This document shows positions 8,807 through 17,354 of a DNA stretch of 64,000 bases, piece after piece. The DNA lies in contig NZ_LPWA01000090.1 of NCBI RefSeq assembly GCF_001510895.1, positions 1 to 64,000 of the forward strand, in the 5' to 3' direction. The DNA comes from Mesorhizobium loti. Its GTDB lineage: Bacteria; Pseudomonadota; Alphaproteobacteria; Rhizobiales; Rhizobiaceae. The position numbers were made by a program, and so were the translations under genes. The number at the start of each line of letters is the position of its first letter. Within the stretch, counting starts at the first letter, position 1. Under the pieces are notes generated by a model, which searched no databases, was not told where the DNA came from, and was given only the letters and a program-made list of their open reading frames with translations.

Positions 8807-9435
8807 ATCGCAGGGACCTCCGTCGTCAGATACGCCAGCACAAGCGAAAACAAATGGCCTGCGGCATCGCGGTGTTCGGTCGCAGGACTCTCGGCGGCGG
8901 TCCCGACGGGCAAGCGTAGGAACACCCTGTGGCGGTCGAGCAAAGAATGCTCACCGAGCCAAGCCCCGAGACAGGCTAATCCATCGTGTGCAATCCGTCG
9001 GGCTAGTTTTTCCGGATCGGCGATCAAGCTGGTTGCGATCGCCTGCGCCTGGTGTCGGATGCCAAACGTATGCGCTTCAGCGCCGATATGTTCGATCAGA
9101 ACGGTAAGGTCAGACCTGGAAACCAGCTTCAGCAGCGAGCGGGCATGCCAGATACTGCCGGCAAACAGAGCAGCTTGGCGCGGATCATGCCCATGCACAA
9201 GGTCCGGGCCCCAGCCGCTTCCATCCAGGTCCATTCCATCGTCGAGAAGCAGTGCTGTTAGTCTTGGCTGCAGCCTGGGACTCTTCTGCAACCGCACCAA
9301 CGTCGCAGCCGACAAGGCCGGATCAAGGCGTGCAGCAAGACGGGTCGGATGGGTTGAAGCGGCAAGCTCGCCCAGGACCATGGAAGGCAATTTGAACGAA
9401 CCATCGCGTTTGAGGGTTTGCATCCGTATCGGCAT
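8803..9435 (-). CDS. nolU: NolU, sorting-platform accessory protein (SctK)
   Basis: This 210-residue protein sits between nolT and nolV as in other rhizobial type III clusters. Recognisable NolU segments include LGELAASTHPTRLAARLDPALSAATLVRLQKSPRLQPRLTALLL, SIWHARSLLKLVSRSDLTVLIEHIGAEAHTFGIRH and DGLACLGAWLGEHS. The SctK family links the cytoplasmic SctQ pods to the membrane rings. The start at 9435 has an excellent AGGAGG site 8 bases upstream. It ends in a four-base overlap with the rhcL start. No active site is expected. Confidence 0.88.
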   Translation of the reverse strand: MPIRMQTLKRDGSFKLPSMVLGELAASTHPTRLAARLDPALSAATLVRLQKSPRLQPRLTALLLDDGMDLDGSGWGPDLVHGHDPRQAALFAGSIWHARSLLKLVSRSDLTVLIEHIGAEAHTFGIRHQAQAIATSLIADPEKLARRIAHDGLACLGAWLGEHSLLDRHRVFLRLPVGTAAESPATEHRDAAGHLFSLVLAYLTTEVPAI

Positions 9436-9447
9436 TGCGATTACCTC

Positions 9448-10296
9448 CTATGCGGCATCGCCGATGGTATTTTTACGAACGGCCCCGATGGTTGAAACAC
9501 CCGGGCGCCCCTCGAGCCTGGCTCGTTGGGGCGACGAATGCCTGCGCCGATAGACAAGAGAACTGGCCAAGTAGGACAGCACCGCGAATACTGCCACGGC
9601 GAGACCCACAATGACCGCCAGAAGTGGTACCGGAATTGATTTAGCTGCTTGGGCCAAAGCTGGCCGTTGCTCAACTGCCGGCCGTTCCGCCGGCACGAAT
9701 ACCACCTCTACCTTTTCGTAGGATAAGCCTTGGATGCTGTTTGCAACGAGCATCTTTATCTGCGGCAGCAGAGCCGAGACATTTATGTTGGCATCGTGCC
9801 GGATGAATACCGAGGCCGAGGATGGTGTGGAGCGCTCCTGCAACAGGTCGTTGTCAGGCAAGACAACTTGGACACGTGCCGAGAAAACGCCGTCGATTTC
9901 GCTGATCGTATGCGACAATTCTTCGTTCAACGCATAGATGTAACGGGCGCGCTCCTCGGTCGGCGAGGCAATGAGGCCCGAACCTTGGAATATTTCGCCA
10001 AGATTCTTGAAAGCCTGACGCGGCAGGCCCTTCGCGTTCAAGAGGTTGATTGAGTAGGCAACCTGCTCTTTTTCGACCTGGATCGTGCTGGTCCCATCCT
10101 TGGCGGCGACGCGGACCGCATCCACGCCGTTGTCGAGCAAAAGCGCGAGCATCTCATTGGCATCGCGTTCCTGCAATTTTGTGTAGAGATCGTCCTTGCA
10201 ACCACTCAGAACCAAGAGCAGCGGCAAAACATAATGATGCGATCGCCAACCAGACGGGCGGCGATCAATGCCTTCGCCGTGCGGTGACGCAATCAT
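9448..10296 (-). CDS. nolT: NolT/RhcJ, inner-membrane ring lipoprotein (SctJ/YscJ)
   Basis: This 282-residue lipoprotein has a lipobox at LSGC (Cys33) after a hydrophobic signal segment, the two YscJ ring-building domains (ERDANEMLALLLDNGVDA and VVLPDNDLLQERSTPSSASVFIRH), and a C-terminal membrane anchor (VPLLAVIVGLAVAVFAVLSYLASSLVY) near residue 230. The family forms the inner-membrane ring of the injectisome. The stretch before the signal segment is slightly long; an internal start cannot be excluded. It lies 9 bases after nolB and 12 bases before nolU, so these genes are one operon. Confidence 0.95.
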   Translation of the reverse strand: MIASPHGEGIDRRPSGWRSHHYVLPLLLVLSGCKDDLYTKLQERDANEMLALLLDNGVDAVRVAAKDGTSTIQVEKEQVAYSINLLNAKGLPRQAFKNLGEIFQGSGLIASPTEERARYIYALNEELSHTISEIDGVFSARVQVVLPDNDLLQERSTPSSASVFIRHDANINVSALLPQIKMLVANSIQGLSYEKVEVVFVPAERPAVEQRPALAQAAKSIPVPLLAVIVGLAVAVFAVLSYLASSLVYRRRHSSPQRARLEGRPGVSTIGAVRKNTIGDAA

Positions 10297-10305
10297 CAGC
10301 CTGGC

Positions 10306-10815
10306 TCACCCTTGTTTTATTAGCGTGTTCACGGATGACGTAGCGCCGCTGATACTCTTGGTGAGAAGGGAAACCTCAGTGACGGCGCCGTATACTTCCC
10401 GCAGACCAGCAATCATCGCTTCGTAATTCTCCCTTCCTGGCGCAGCATCTGACATGCGCACTCCCGACCCTTGGGAAGGAAACTGCTCCGCCGGCCCGGG
10501 TAGGACGTCCTTCACAAGGGGTGCCTCATGGTCGGGCGTGGCAGGCGCCACGACATTGTCCCTATACAGCGATGAAAGGGTCTGGAGCACGCGGTCGCCC
10601 AATGGGCTCGTCTGCGTCGTCGCGCGCTGAACCTCGAGGACCGGAGCAATAGGCCCCGCCCCCGCCGTCACCGACGAGCCATCGCTTTTAATTGAGGCGG
10701 CGGCCTCTACAAGCGCGCACTCAAACTGGGCCTGCTCGCCGCATGCTGAAGTTGCCCCTACCCTAGACAGGTTGTCGGCAAAATTGGCAGAGATGGACGT
10801 AACACCAATTGTCAT
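10306..10815 (-). CDS. nolB: NolB, inner-rod-like type III protein (SctI)
   Basis: This 169-residue protein is the first gene of the minus-strand apparatus operon, 72 bases downstream of a tts box. The N terminus MTIGVTSISANFADNL and the C-terminal helix ENYEAMIAGLREVYGAVTEVSLLTKSISGATSSVNTLIKQG fit NolB; the C-terminal helix resembles SctI rod proteins, which polymerise within the periplasmic rod. The central region is low complexity. Position next to nolT and opposite rhcC1 is the same as in other rhizobial clusters. Confidence 0.88.
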   Translation of the reverse strand: MTIGVTSISANFADNLSRVGATSACGEQAQFECALVEAAASIKSDGSSVTAGAGPIAPVLEVQRATTQTSPLGDRVLQTLSSLYRDNVVAPATPDHEAPLVKDVLPGPAEQFPSQGSGVRMSDAAPGRENYEAMIAGLREVYGAVTEVSLLTKSISGATSSVNTLIKQG

Positions 10816-10886
10816 GCAAAGACTCAGTTGTTCTGTTTGGGGGGTGTAATGAGTTGATCGTTCATCACCCGCTATCGAGCTGCTGT

Positions 10887-10919
10887 CCTAGGGAGGCGAA
10901 CTGACGACAAGCTGACGAA
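10887..10919 (-). promoter_or_regulatory. tts box upstream of nolB operon
   Basis: Minus-strand sequence TCGTCAGCTTGTCGTCAG followed by TTCGCCTCCCTA matches the tts box well in both conserved halves (TCGTCAG.TT.TCG and the C-rich CCYTA end), with AA replaced by TC in the middle. It should drive the eleven-gene nolB-rhcU operon. It also lies in the divergent region with rhcC1, for which I see no separate plus-strand copy. Confidence 0.8.
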
Positions 10920-10996
10920 CTGGCCACGAAGCGTCATTTAAAGGCCACGTTCCGCGTCCAGGTCAGAGCGAATTTAAACTTTCGATTTGGGACGAG

Positions 10997-11701
10997 ATGC
11001 CGAAAAAGTTCATCCAATCCACCATCCTGCACATTGGGATGAGAGTTCTCTTTCTCGGGGTTCTTCTCTCCACCGGCATTTATAAGACGCTGGCCGCCCC
11101 TCTGTCGCTGCCGTCGACACCTTATAGGTATACGGTTCTGGATCAGGACCTCTCTGCTGCTTTGCGAGAATTCGGCAACAACCTTAATGTCGACGTCAAC
11201 GTCAGCGCCGAGGTAAAGGGGCGCATTCGCGGGCGCATGCCGAGTATGCCGCCGCGCGCGTTTCTGGACCGCTTGAGCGAGCTCTACGATCTCCAATGGT
11301 ATTATGATGGGCTTGTGCTCCACGTATCTACTGCCAAAGAAGCGCAGACTCGCATGCTGGTTTTGACTTCGGTCCGCTTCGACGCGTTCAAGGCGGCCCT
11401 CGATGAGCTTGGAATTTCCGACGAGCGCTACGTAGTGAGACCGGCACCGGGAAAGGGCCTGGTCATGGTTTCCGGTCCACCCCGCTTCATTGCGCTTGCG
11501 GAGCAGACGTACAACGGTCTCGTGGCGGAGGCACAGGCGCGACCTCAAGCGACCGAGACGCCGCCAAAGGACACGGAACTGACGTTGTTTCGTGGCTCCT
11601 CGACCGTGGTCGTTCGCGATGGGCGGCCGGAAGGTCCGTACTCTTCCGAAGTACCGCATCAGGACAGCGTCGTCCGTGAGCCTACGCAGAGCCAGAAATG
11701 A
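10997..11701 (+). CDS. rhcC1: RhcC1 (NolW), N-terminal half of the split type III secretin
   Basis: This 234-residue protein has a signal peptide (MRVLFLGVLLSTGIYKTLAAP) and the secretin N0/N1-type domains: YRYTVLDQDLSAALREFGNNLNVDVNVSAEVKGRIRGRM and TRMLVLTSVRFDAFKAALDELGISDERYVVRPAPGKGLVMVSGPPRFIALAEQTYNGL. Unlike most SctC secretins it has no pore-forming secretin domain. Rhizobia encode that separately as RhcC2, here at 15.2-16.7 kb. It is periplasmic or outer-membrane associated. It is transcribed divergently from nolB and upstream of nopX. Confidence 0.92.
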   Translation: MPKKFIQSTILHIGMRVLFLGVLLSTGIYKTLAAPLSLPSTPYRYTVLDQDLSAALREFGNNLNVDVNVSAEVKGRIRGRMPSMPPRAFLDRLSELYDLQWYYDGLVLHVSTAKEAQTRMLVLTSVRFDAFKAALDELGISDERYVVRPAPGKGLVMVSGPPRFIALAEQTYNGLVAEAQARPQATETPPKDTELTLFRGSSTVVVRDGRPEGPYSSEVPHQDSVVREPTQSQK

Positions 11702-11778
11702 CAATTGAGGACACACCGCAGCTTCCTGCACGAAGCAACACGGCCTCCATTCGCTAACAATCGCACTTCCTTCCCCAC

Positions 11779-11808
11779 TCGTCAGCTGTTCGACAGCTGA
11801 AGCTTGTA
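11779..11808 (+). promoter_or_regulatory. tts box upstream of nopX
   Basis: The plus-strand sequence TCGTCAGCTGTTCGACAGCT followed by GAAGCTTGTA matches the 5' half of the tts box and its spacing, with a weaker C-rich end. It lies about 150 bases before the nopX start and after the rhcC1 stop, so nopX has its own TtsI-dependent promoter. Confidence 0.7.
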
Positions 11809-11959
11809 ACCGGTGTTGTCGCTGGCGAGGAACTAAGAATCGGCAGCATTGATAGCCGCACGTTAGTCATGCGGCCGGCGTTCGGCATTCGTCGGGAACG
11901 ACGGTGACACCGGGTGACGCAATTGTGGCGGCTTTTGTTCTCAACTGTGAGGATGCACG

Positions 11960-13870
11960 ATGTCGCTTAATCTTTCGGCAGCAAATAACTCCACCCCCGC
12001 CCCCTCCCCACAGGCCTGGTCGGGCCCGGAACCTTTTCCACAAATTGTCGCCCAGAGCGGGCAAGGCGCGTTTGTGCCCTTCCAGGCGACGCTGTCCAGC
12101 TGTTCGCCGCAGGACAACGGCCCCGATTCCTTCGCGCGACCGGGCCTGCCGCCAGCGAATTTGAAGTCGGCGATGGACGAATTCCAGCAGCACCCGCTGG
12201 ACGAGCTGTCGCCAGATGTGAAGTCATCCCTGCAAGACTTGCGACAGCATCCGCTCGAGCTCATGCCACCCGCTCTGAGGGAGGCATTCAAATCATTCGA
12301 TCAAGTCCCCCCTACAGTCGCTTCGCCTCCCGTCGCCCCACCTCCCATCGCGCCGGCTCCTGTATCGAGTGAGCGCATCACGTGGTGTGGCGGCCAGCTG
12401 ACCGAGCCCGAGTTGCAGATCGTCACGGTGCTGAACCGCCATAAGGACAAATGCCCGCTCAGTTGGGATTCGCTGAGCGAGCTAGCCAATGATCCGTCCA
12501 CGCCACCGGATCTCAAGGCTGCGATCGAGAAATTGCAACAGGACCCCGAGCTCTTTTATGCCATCGGCTCGCAGGGTGATGGCCGCTGCGACGGCGAGAT
12601 CAAGGCGAAGGATTTGTCCGGGTTCTCAGACCACCACCCGCAAGTTGCCGCCTTCCAGGAGCAGGAGGCACGAAGCTACCAGCAGAACTACATCCCTTCC
12701 GACGGGTCTGGGAATGGTCAGCCTACGGTCATGAGCTTGAACGATGCAGTGCGTGAGCTTTACCGGTACTCCGACAACCTGCCCGAGAACCTGAGCTTGG
12801 GTGATTTCCGGCAGATCGTCGACGGCACGGCAAAAACGGGCAAATGCCCGCCCCAAGTCATTGCGGCCGCCCAATACTTCCTCACTCACCCGGATTCCTG
12901 GAAGCAGTTATACGGTGGCTCGATCGATAAGGTCCACAAATATGACTTCCTGCAAGTCGCTTCATCGTCGATGAGCCTCACGCAACCCGAGCTGAACACG
13001 CTCGATTTGATCAACCGCAATCAGCAAGCCTTCTTTGGGAGCGGTGTCCTGACCCGCGACAAACTGGCGAAGATGGCGGACGACAAGAGTCTCAGTCCAA
13101 AGGTGCGACAAGCGGCGTCGCAGCTACAGTCAGATCCCTTATTGTTCGGTTTGTTGAACAATTCAATTACGGGCTATAAGACCCACCATCGGTTCTTCGA
13201 TTTTGGCGGCGGACATACTGTCGATTCCGGCAACATCAGCAACCGGGACTTCGCCAAATTTTATAACGATATGACCGTTGCGAACCGCACGGTTCAGCAG
13301 GCGAAGACCCATGTTCCCAAAACCGCGGCAGATCAGGACGCGGTCGCGGACATGAAGATGGGCGTGGCGGACCAGCCCGATACCAAGTCTGCCAAGAAGA
13401 ATGGCGGGGCTTTTATGCACACCATCGACGGCGTGCTCAAGGTGGGTTCCAAAGTTTTTGACTGGGCCGCGACGGCTGTGGGCCTCCTCAGCTTCGTTCC
13501 GGGCCTGGGCCAAATCGCCGATGCCGTTTCAATGGCGCTCGAGGGGGCGTCGCAAGCAGGGAAACTCATTCATACCGCTATTAGTGGAGGCAACATTAAG
13601 AAGGCATTGGCCGAAGCAGGGCTCGATTTCGCTGCTCAGGCTGTAGGCTATGTCGCTGGCCCCGAGGTCAAACTCGCGATTCGCAACGGGCTCGCGAAGG
13701 CGGCGCTGGAAGAGGCCTTTACGGCCGGCGTCAACCTACCGGTCGAAGCCGCCAAATCCTACGCGGAGAATTATCTAACCAATCTGAAGGCAAACCTTGA
13801 GGCTGGCCCCATGCAAGCAGGCGTTCCCGACTTTGTAGGTATGGCGGCGCTGGCTCAACGCGTGGCCTGA
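11960..13870 (+). CDS. nopX: NopX, type III translocon protein (NolX/HrpF family)
   Basis: This 636-residue protein begins MSLNLSAANNSTPAPSP without a Sec signal, as expected for a type III substrate. A module is duplicated: LTEPELQIVTVLNRHKDKCPLSWDSLSELANDPSTPPDLKAAIEKLQQDPELF near residues 145-200 and LTQPELNTLDLINRNQQAFFGSGVLTRDKLAKMADDKSLSPKVRQAASQLQSDPLLF near 347-403. Hydrophobic segments in the C-terminal third (VFDWAATAVGLLSFVPGLGQIADAVSMAL) fit membrane insertion. NolX/HrpF proteins are exported and are thought to form the pore in the host membrane. The start has an upstream GAGGAT site, and the gene has its own tts box. Confidence 0.94.
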   Translation: MSLNLSAANNSTPAPSPQAWSGPEPFPQIVAQSGQGAFVPFQATLSSCSPQDNGPDSFARPGLPPANLKSAMDEFQQHPLDELSPDVKSSLQDLRQHPLELMPPALREAFKSFDQVPPTVASPPVAPPPIAPAPVSSERITWCGGQLTEPELQIVTVLNRHKDKCPLSWDSLSELANDPSTPPDLKAAIEKLQQDPELFYAIGSQGDGRCDGEIKAKDLSGFSDHHPQVAAFQEQEARSYQQNYIPSDGSGNGQPTVMSLNDAVRELYRYSDNLPENLSLGDFRQIVDGTAKTGKCPPQVIAAAQYFLTHPDSWKQLYGGSIDKVHKYDFLQVASSSMSLTQPELNTLDLINRNQQAFFGSGVLTRDKLAKMADDKSLSPKVRQAASQLQSDPLLFGLLNNSITGYKTHHRFFDFGGGHTVDSGNISNRDFAKFYNDMTVANRTVQQAKTHVPKTAADQDAVADMKMGVADQPDTKSAKKNGGAFMHTIDGVLKVGSKVFDWAATAVGLLSFVPGLGQIADAVSMALEGASQAGKLIHTAISGGNIKKALAEAGLDFAAQAVGYVAGPEVKLAIRNGLAKAALEEAFTAGVNLPVEAAKSYAENYLTNLKANLEAGPMQAGVPDFVGMAALAQRVA

Positions 13871-13876
13871 CAAATC

Positions 13877-13901
13877 AATCCGCGTCTCCTTCGGGCGGAT
13901 T
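13877..13901 (+). terminator. Hairpin after nopX
   Basis: AATCCGC and GCGGATT form a 7-bp stem around an 11-base loop, 6 bases past the nopX stop. There is no clear T run after it, so it may be a weak terminator or an mRNA-stabilising hairpin. Confidence 0.45.
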
Positions 13902-14165
13902 GGCCTATCCTGCCAATCAGCCGCTGTACAAACTTTGTCGCTTGATTGGTGGGCTAGGTGGCGACAGGGTGAACCCTTGGACGTGACAGATCCTGCATTG
14001 CATGGTCGGCGCCATCCAAAACGATTTTCGTGAATTCTTCTGACAACACTTCCGCAGGTCGATCGCCGACGCGGAGCGTAGCTCTACTCGATCCGGTGCC
14101 TGAGAGTAGCCTGGCAGGAAGGCGAAGTCTGTCCGACTGCGATAGCGCCCCCAACGCGGCTATCT
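13902..14165. other. Intergenic stretch, no gene supported
   Basis: A minus-strand frame ending at 13954 (with ADHAMQDL near its end) is open but has no convincing start or ribosome site, and I recognise no family. I see no tts box or insertion-sequence end. The stretch is probably degenerate DNA between nopX and the rhcC2 operon. Confidence 0.35.
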
Positions 14166-14390
14166 TTAGACTGATCTTCCCACGACCATTACCATTTGCA
14201 GGTGTGGGTTGACGAGGAGGAGTTGGTCGAACAACGCGCGAACTCCTCGAGCGTCAGAGCCGGAGCACCATAGTTATCCTGATCACCTTCTGCACGTGGT
14301 GCAAGGCGGATCGAAAATGTGACACAGGACAGGAGGTATTTCACGGCGGCGGCGCGAGAAGTCGATCAGTAATTCCAACGAATGCTTCAT
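14166..14390 (-). pseudogene. Decayed small gene of unknown function
   Basis: Three coding-looking segments run in the same direction but in different frames: MKHSLELLIDFSRR from ATG 14390, then VKYLLSCVTFSIRLAPRAEGDQDNYGAPALTLEEFAR, then LFDQLLLVNPHLQMVMVVGRSV ending at TAA 14168-14166. Joined by two single-base corrections they make a chain of about 75 residues. I do not recognise the family. Its place between nopX and the ttsI operon suggests a former type III accessory protein, but that is only inference. Confidence 0.3.
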
Positions 14391-14600
14391 CCCCGGGCAA
14401 AACCAGGCAACATTCTAACGACGCTCTGAAGGGCTTTTGGGGGAGAGGTTCCTCAAGTCTGATCGACTAATCGCCGCCCGGCATCGCCCGTTGCGCAATG
14501 TCTCCATCGATACCGTTGGCGCCCAGCGACCATTTCCTACCCTTGCGCAACCGCCGTCATGCGTTGCCTAGCGGCGTATGTGCCATGGCCCTAATTGCTG
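14391..14600. other. Intergenic stretch without a recognised feature
   Basis: This lies between the decayed gene at 14.17-14.39 kb and the end of the CpaD-like gene. I looked for a tts box here; the nearest string, on the minus strand, lacks the TCGAAAG core. Nothing else is evident. Confidence 0.35.
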
Positions 14601-15179
14601 TTACTTTCCCTGTTCTGCGCTGCTGGTCTTGCCGGTCTCGAAGGTCCTGTATTTGGCAACCGGGATAGCCGCGCGATCACCAAGGCTTGGCCTGACAGCG
14701 TTGTTGTCGATCAAGTCGCGCGGATCGTTGACCATGACCGCCAAATTGCGGCGAGTCGAACAGCCAAGCGTCCGATCGAAGGAACCGTCATTGGCTAAAG
14801 GACCGGAAAATGGCGGACAGTCAGGAGGGAGGCTGTCGTAGACAATCGCTTCTATTCGAGCTGCAGAACGGTGGTGCTGTTCAAAAAGCTGGATGTTGTA
14901 AGCGTCAACTCCCATCTCCATCAGTTGACTTGCGATCTCTGCGCCGAGCCAGGGCGGGCCGCTGATAGAAAGATGGATGGCATCGCGCCGGCCACGGCTG
15001 GCACTTGCAATGAAATTACGCAAACGCCGCCGTTCGACAGCGCGAAGGCTTTGCAGGAACAAGACCTTGTTCTCCTGGCGGACGAGGATTTCGGTCGATG
15101 ACTCAACCGGCGAGGAGCTTGTGCACCCACTCAAGCTTGCGCTCAGAGCAACCACGAGGCTTGTGATCCGCATCGTCAT
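14601..15179 (-). CDS. CpaD-like lipoprotein of the type III cluster (Y4xK-type)
   Basis: This 192-residue lipoprotein has signal MRITSLVVALSASLSGC with a lipobox Cys at about residue 19. The C-terminal half resembles the CpaD family of Tad/Flp pilus lipoproteins: GCSTRRNLAVMVNDPRDLIDNNAVRPSLGDRAAIPVAKYRT corresponds to the family pattern GCxTxxNLAxMVxDPxDLxxPR. Rhizobial type III clusters carry such a gene beside rhcC2. A periplasmic or outer-membrane role supporting the secretin is a reasonable inference, not established here. It starts about 10 bases after the rhcC2 stop and closes the ttsI-rhcC2 transcription unit. Confidence 0.75.
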   Translation of the reverse strand: MTMRITSLVVALSASLSGCTSSSPVESSTEILVRQENKVLFLQSLRAVERRRLRNFIASASRGRRDAIHLSISGPPWLGAEIASQLMEMGVDAYNIQLFEQHHRSAARIEAIVYDSLPPDCPPFSGPLANDGSFDRTLGCSTRRNLAVMVNDPRDLIDNNAVRPSLGDRAAIPVAKYRTFETGKTSSAEQGK

Positions 15180-15189
15180 TGGGGCATCA

Positions 15190-16652
15190 CTATTCCATGA
15201 TGAAGCCGTCCAGGGCGCCTGAGCCGCCGGTAGCGTGGTGTTGCGGCGGATTTTCCGATGAATTCCTCGGAGCGGCCTCCACGTCGGAAGCTGAGCCGAG
15301 GCGATCGGTGGGCTCGCTCATCTGCTTGGGATTTGATCCTGGCCTCACGATGTAAGGTGTGACTATGATAACCAGCTCTGTCTCCTCCTTTTGAAATGAT
15401 GAAGAACGAAACAGCGCGCCGAGGATCGGCACGTCGCCCAGCCAAGGGAAGGCGCGAATATCGGTATTGACGCTCCGCCTGATCAGTCCACCGATCACAA
15501 AGCTTTGACCGCTGCCGAGCTCAACGGCGGTCTCGGCACGCCGCGTTGAGATGGCAGGCACGGAAATACCGTTGATTTGGACGGCACCTTGCGTCGATAG
15601 TTCACTGGCTTCCGACTTCACGCGAATATTGATCTGCTCGTTGTTGAGAACGGTTGGCACGAACTCCAGGCCGACGCCGAAGTGACGGAATTCAACCGAG
15701 ACTTGCCCACTCCCCTGTACGACCGGAATGGGAAATTCACCGCCGGCCAGGAAGTTGGCGGATTCACCGGACATCGCGGTGAGATTCGGCTCAGCTAAGA
15801 CAGAAGCGACATGCTCCTTTGCGAGCGCGTCGAGAACCGCGCCAAGGCTGACATTGCCATCATTGTATGCGACGCCGGCAGTACCGCCGCCGCTCGCCGC
15901 ACCAGAACCGGCACCTTTGCCGCTGGCCAAACCCACTGTCAAATTGCCGATCTTGCCGAAAGCGGACAGGTTGATACCGAGTTCCTTCATGGCGCTACGG
16001 GAGACCTCAGCTACGCGCACATTCAGATTGACCTGCAACGACCCAGCGACTTGAATCTCATTGACGACTTGCGCACCATCACCGAGAAATTGCTCAGTGA
16101 CTTTCGTTGCGGTGTCGACGACTTGGGCATTGGGCGCTGTTCCGCTAAGGATCGCGCGCGCGGCGTATAGCTGACGTGAATTGGATAGTCGCCGACCCGA
16201 GTCCTCAACATGGCGCGCAGATCCTCGATCGGTTCAGTGACAACAATTTGCAACTGAGCGAGAGCCTCCCCGTTGGCGTCCAAGGCGAATAGGCTGGTCC
16301 GCCCGGATTTCTTGCCAAAGACGAAGACAGTCCTATTCGAGGGTGCCTGAAAATCTGCGATCGTCGGATCGGCAATAAAGATGCTGGCGGCTGGCGCGGA
16401 TAAATGAATTGTCTTGCCAAGCGAAGAGGAGAGATTCAGCGTGCCGTTGATGCTATTGGCAGTGGCACGCGGTGCGCCTTCATACCGCTTGTTTTGAGCC
16501 GTGGCAGAAAATGGAAAAAACAGAATGAGCGCGCAAAGAAGATAGGCCGAGCCAGGAGAAACCATAGTTCTCAAGCCGCCAATGACGGTCGAGCGCCGAT
16601 TGGTGACAGGATGGCCATTAGGAACGACTTTCAAGGCATTCTTCGCTTTCAA
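15190..16652 (-). pseudogene. rhcC2: rhcC2 (secretin pore domain), broken by a frameshift
   Basis: The upstream part (from 16652) has a hydrophobic segment (AYLLCALILFFPFSATAQ) and the secretin N-terminal domain with KTIHLSAPAASIFIADPTIADFQAP and GRTSLFALDANGEALAQLQIVV. The downstream part holds the secretin pore domain: VSVEFRHFGVGLEFVPTVL, SVPAISTRRAETAVELGSGQSFVIGGLI and VPILGALFRSSSFQKEETELVIIVTPYIVRP. The two are in different frames. Restoring one base at the GCGCGCGC run near 16153-16163 yields YTPRGAILSGTAPNAQVVDTATKVTEQFLG and a continuous protein of about 486 residues. The product would be the outer-membrane ring. The gene starts 11 bases after the ttsI stop. Confidence 0.88.
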
Positions 16653-16663
16653 ATGCGACCAGC

Positions 16664-17350
16664 TTAGGCAGATGGTGCGTCAGTCAATTCAAGGATGTAG
16701 CCAATGCCACGCGCGGTGTTGATTCGCAGCGTTGCCCCTGACTGACTCAGATTTTTGCGCAAGCGATAGATGCCGACTTCGAGCGCGTTGGCCGAAACTT
16801 CATCGTCGAATGCATAGAGGCTATCTTCTAGCTGCGCGCGTGGAACAGTGCGGCCAGCGCGGTTGAGTAGATGCTCGAGAATACACAGTTCGCGGCGTGC
16901 TATCTTTACTGGCTGGCCTTCAACGAACACTTGCCGGCCGATCGGATCGAATTGCAGGTTGCCAAATGCAAGGGTGGGGTCGGTAATCTGTGTTGATCGC
17001 CGCAGAATGGCTCGCATTCTGGCGATGAGCTCTTCGGTGCAGACGGGCTTACGCAGGAAATCGTCCGCACCGCCGTTGAAAATCGCAATACGCTTGTCGA
17101 GATCGTCGATACTGCTCATGATGAGGGCAGGAACCGAATGCCCGTTGCTCCTTAACTGTGCCAGCCAGGGCAAGCTATCACCGTCCGGCATGACCAACTC
17201 CAACAGGAGAATGTCATAGCTCGCGCAACAAAATGCACTGGATGCCTCGTCCAGGGTACGAGCCACATCAACAGCGAAACCGCAATCCTCGAGCGCCCCC
17301 TGTATCGTGCGTGCAAAATGGGCATGATGGTCAATGAGCAGCGTTCGCAT
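16664..17350 (-). CDS. ttsI: TtsI, transcriptional activator of the type III regulon
   Basis: This 228-residue OmpR-type protein has a receiver domain (1-120) and a winged-helix DNA-binding domain (130-225; RRELCILEHLLNRAGRTVPRAQLEDSLYAFDDEVSANALEVGIYRLRKNL). The usual phosphoacceptor Asp is Glu51 (ILLLELVMPDG) and the acidic pocket is DHH instead of two adjacent acids, so activity is probably independent of a kinase; as far as I know this is shared by TtsI proteins. It binds tts boxes. ATG 17350 fits the domain start; the frame is open further upstream without a ribosome site. It follows a small ORF by 4 bases and is downstream of a nod box. Confidence 0.93.
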   Translation of the reverse strand: MRTLLIDHHAHFARTIQGALEDCGFAVDVARTLDEASSAFCCASYDILLLELVMPDGDSLPWLAQLRSNGHSVPALIMSSIDDLDKRIAIFNGGADDFLRKPVCTEELIARMRAILRRSTQITDPTLAFGNLQFDPIGRQVFVEGQPVKIARRELCILEHLLNRAGRTVPRAQLEDSLYAFDDEVSANALEVGIYRLRKNLSQSGATLRINTARGIGYILELTDAPSA

Positions 17351-17354
17351 TTCA

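Noticed and set aside
10920..10996. Possible plus-strand tts box for rhcC1
   Set aside because: Only fragments (GGTCAGAG and CTTTCGA) are present with wrong spacing; the real box in this interval is on the minus strand.
11941..12291. Minus-strand ORFs opposite the nopX start
   Set aside because: They reflect the Pro/Ala-rich codons of NopX and have no homology that I recognise.
14440..14475. Possible tts box on the minus strand near 14.46 kb
   Set aside because: It has TCAG and a C run, but the TCGAAAG core is absent.
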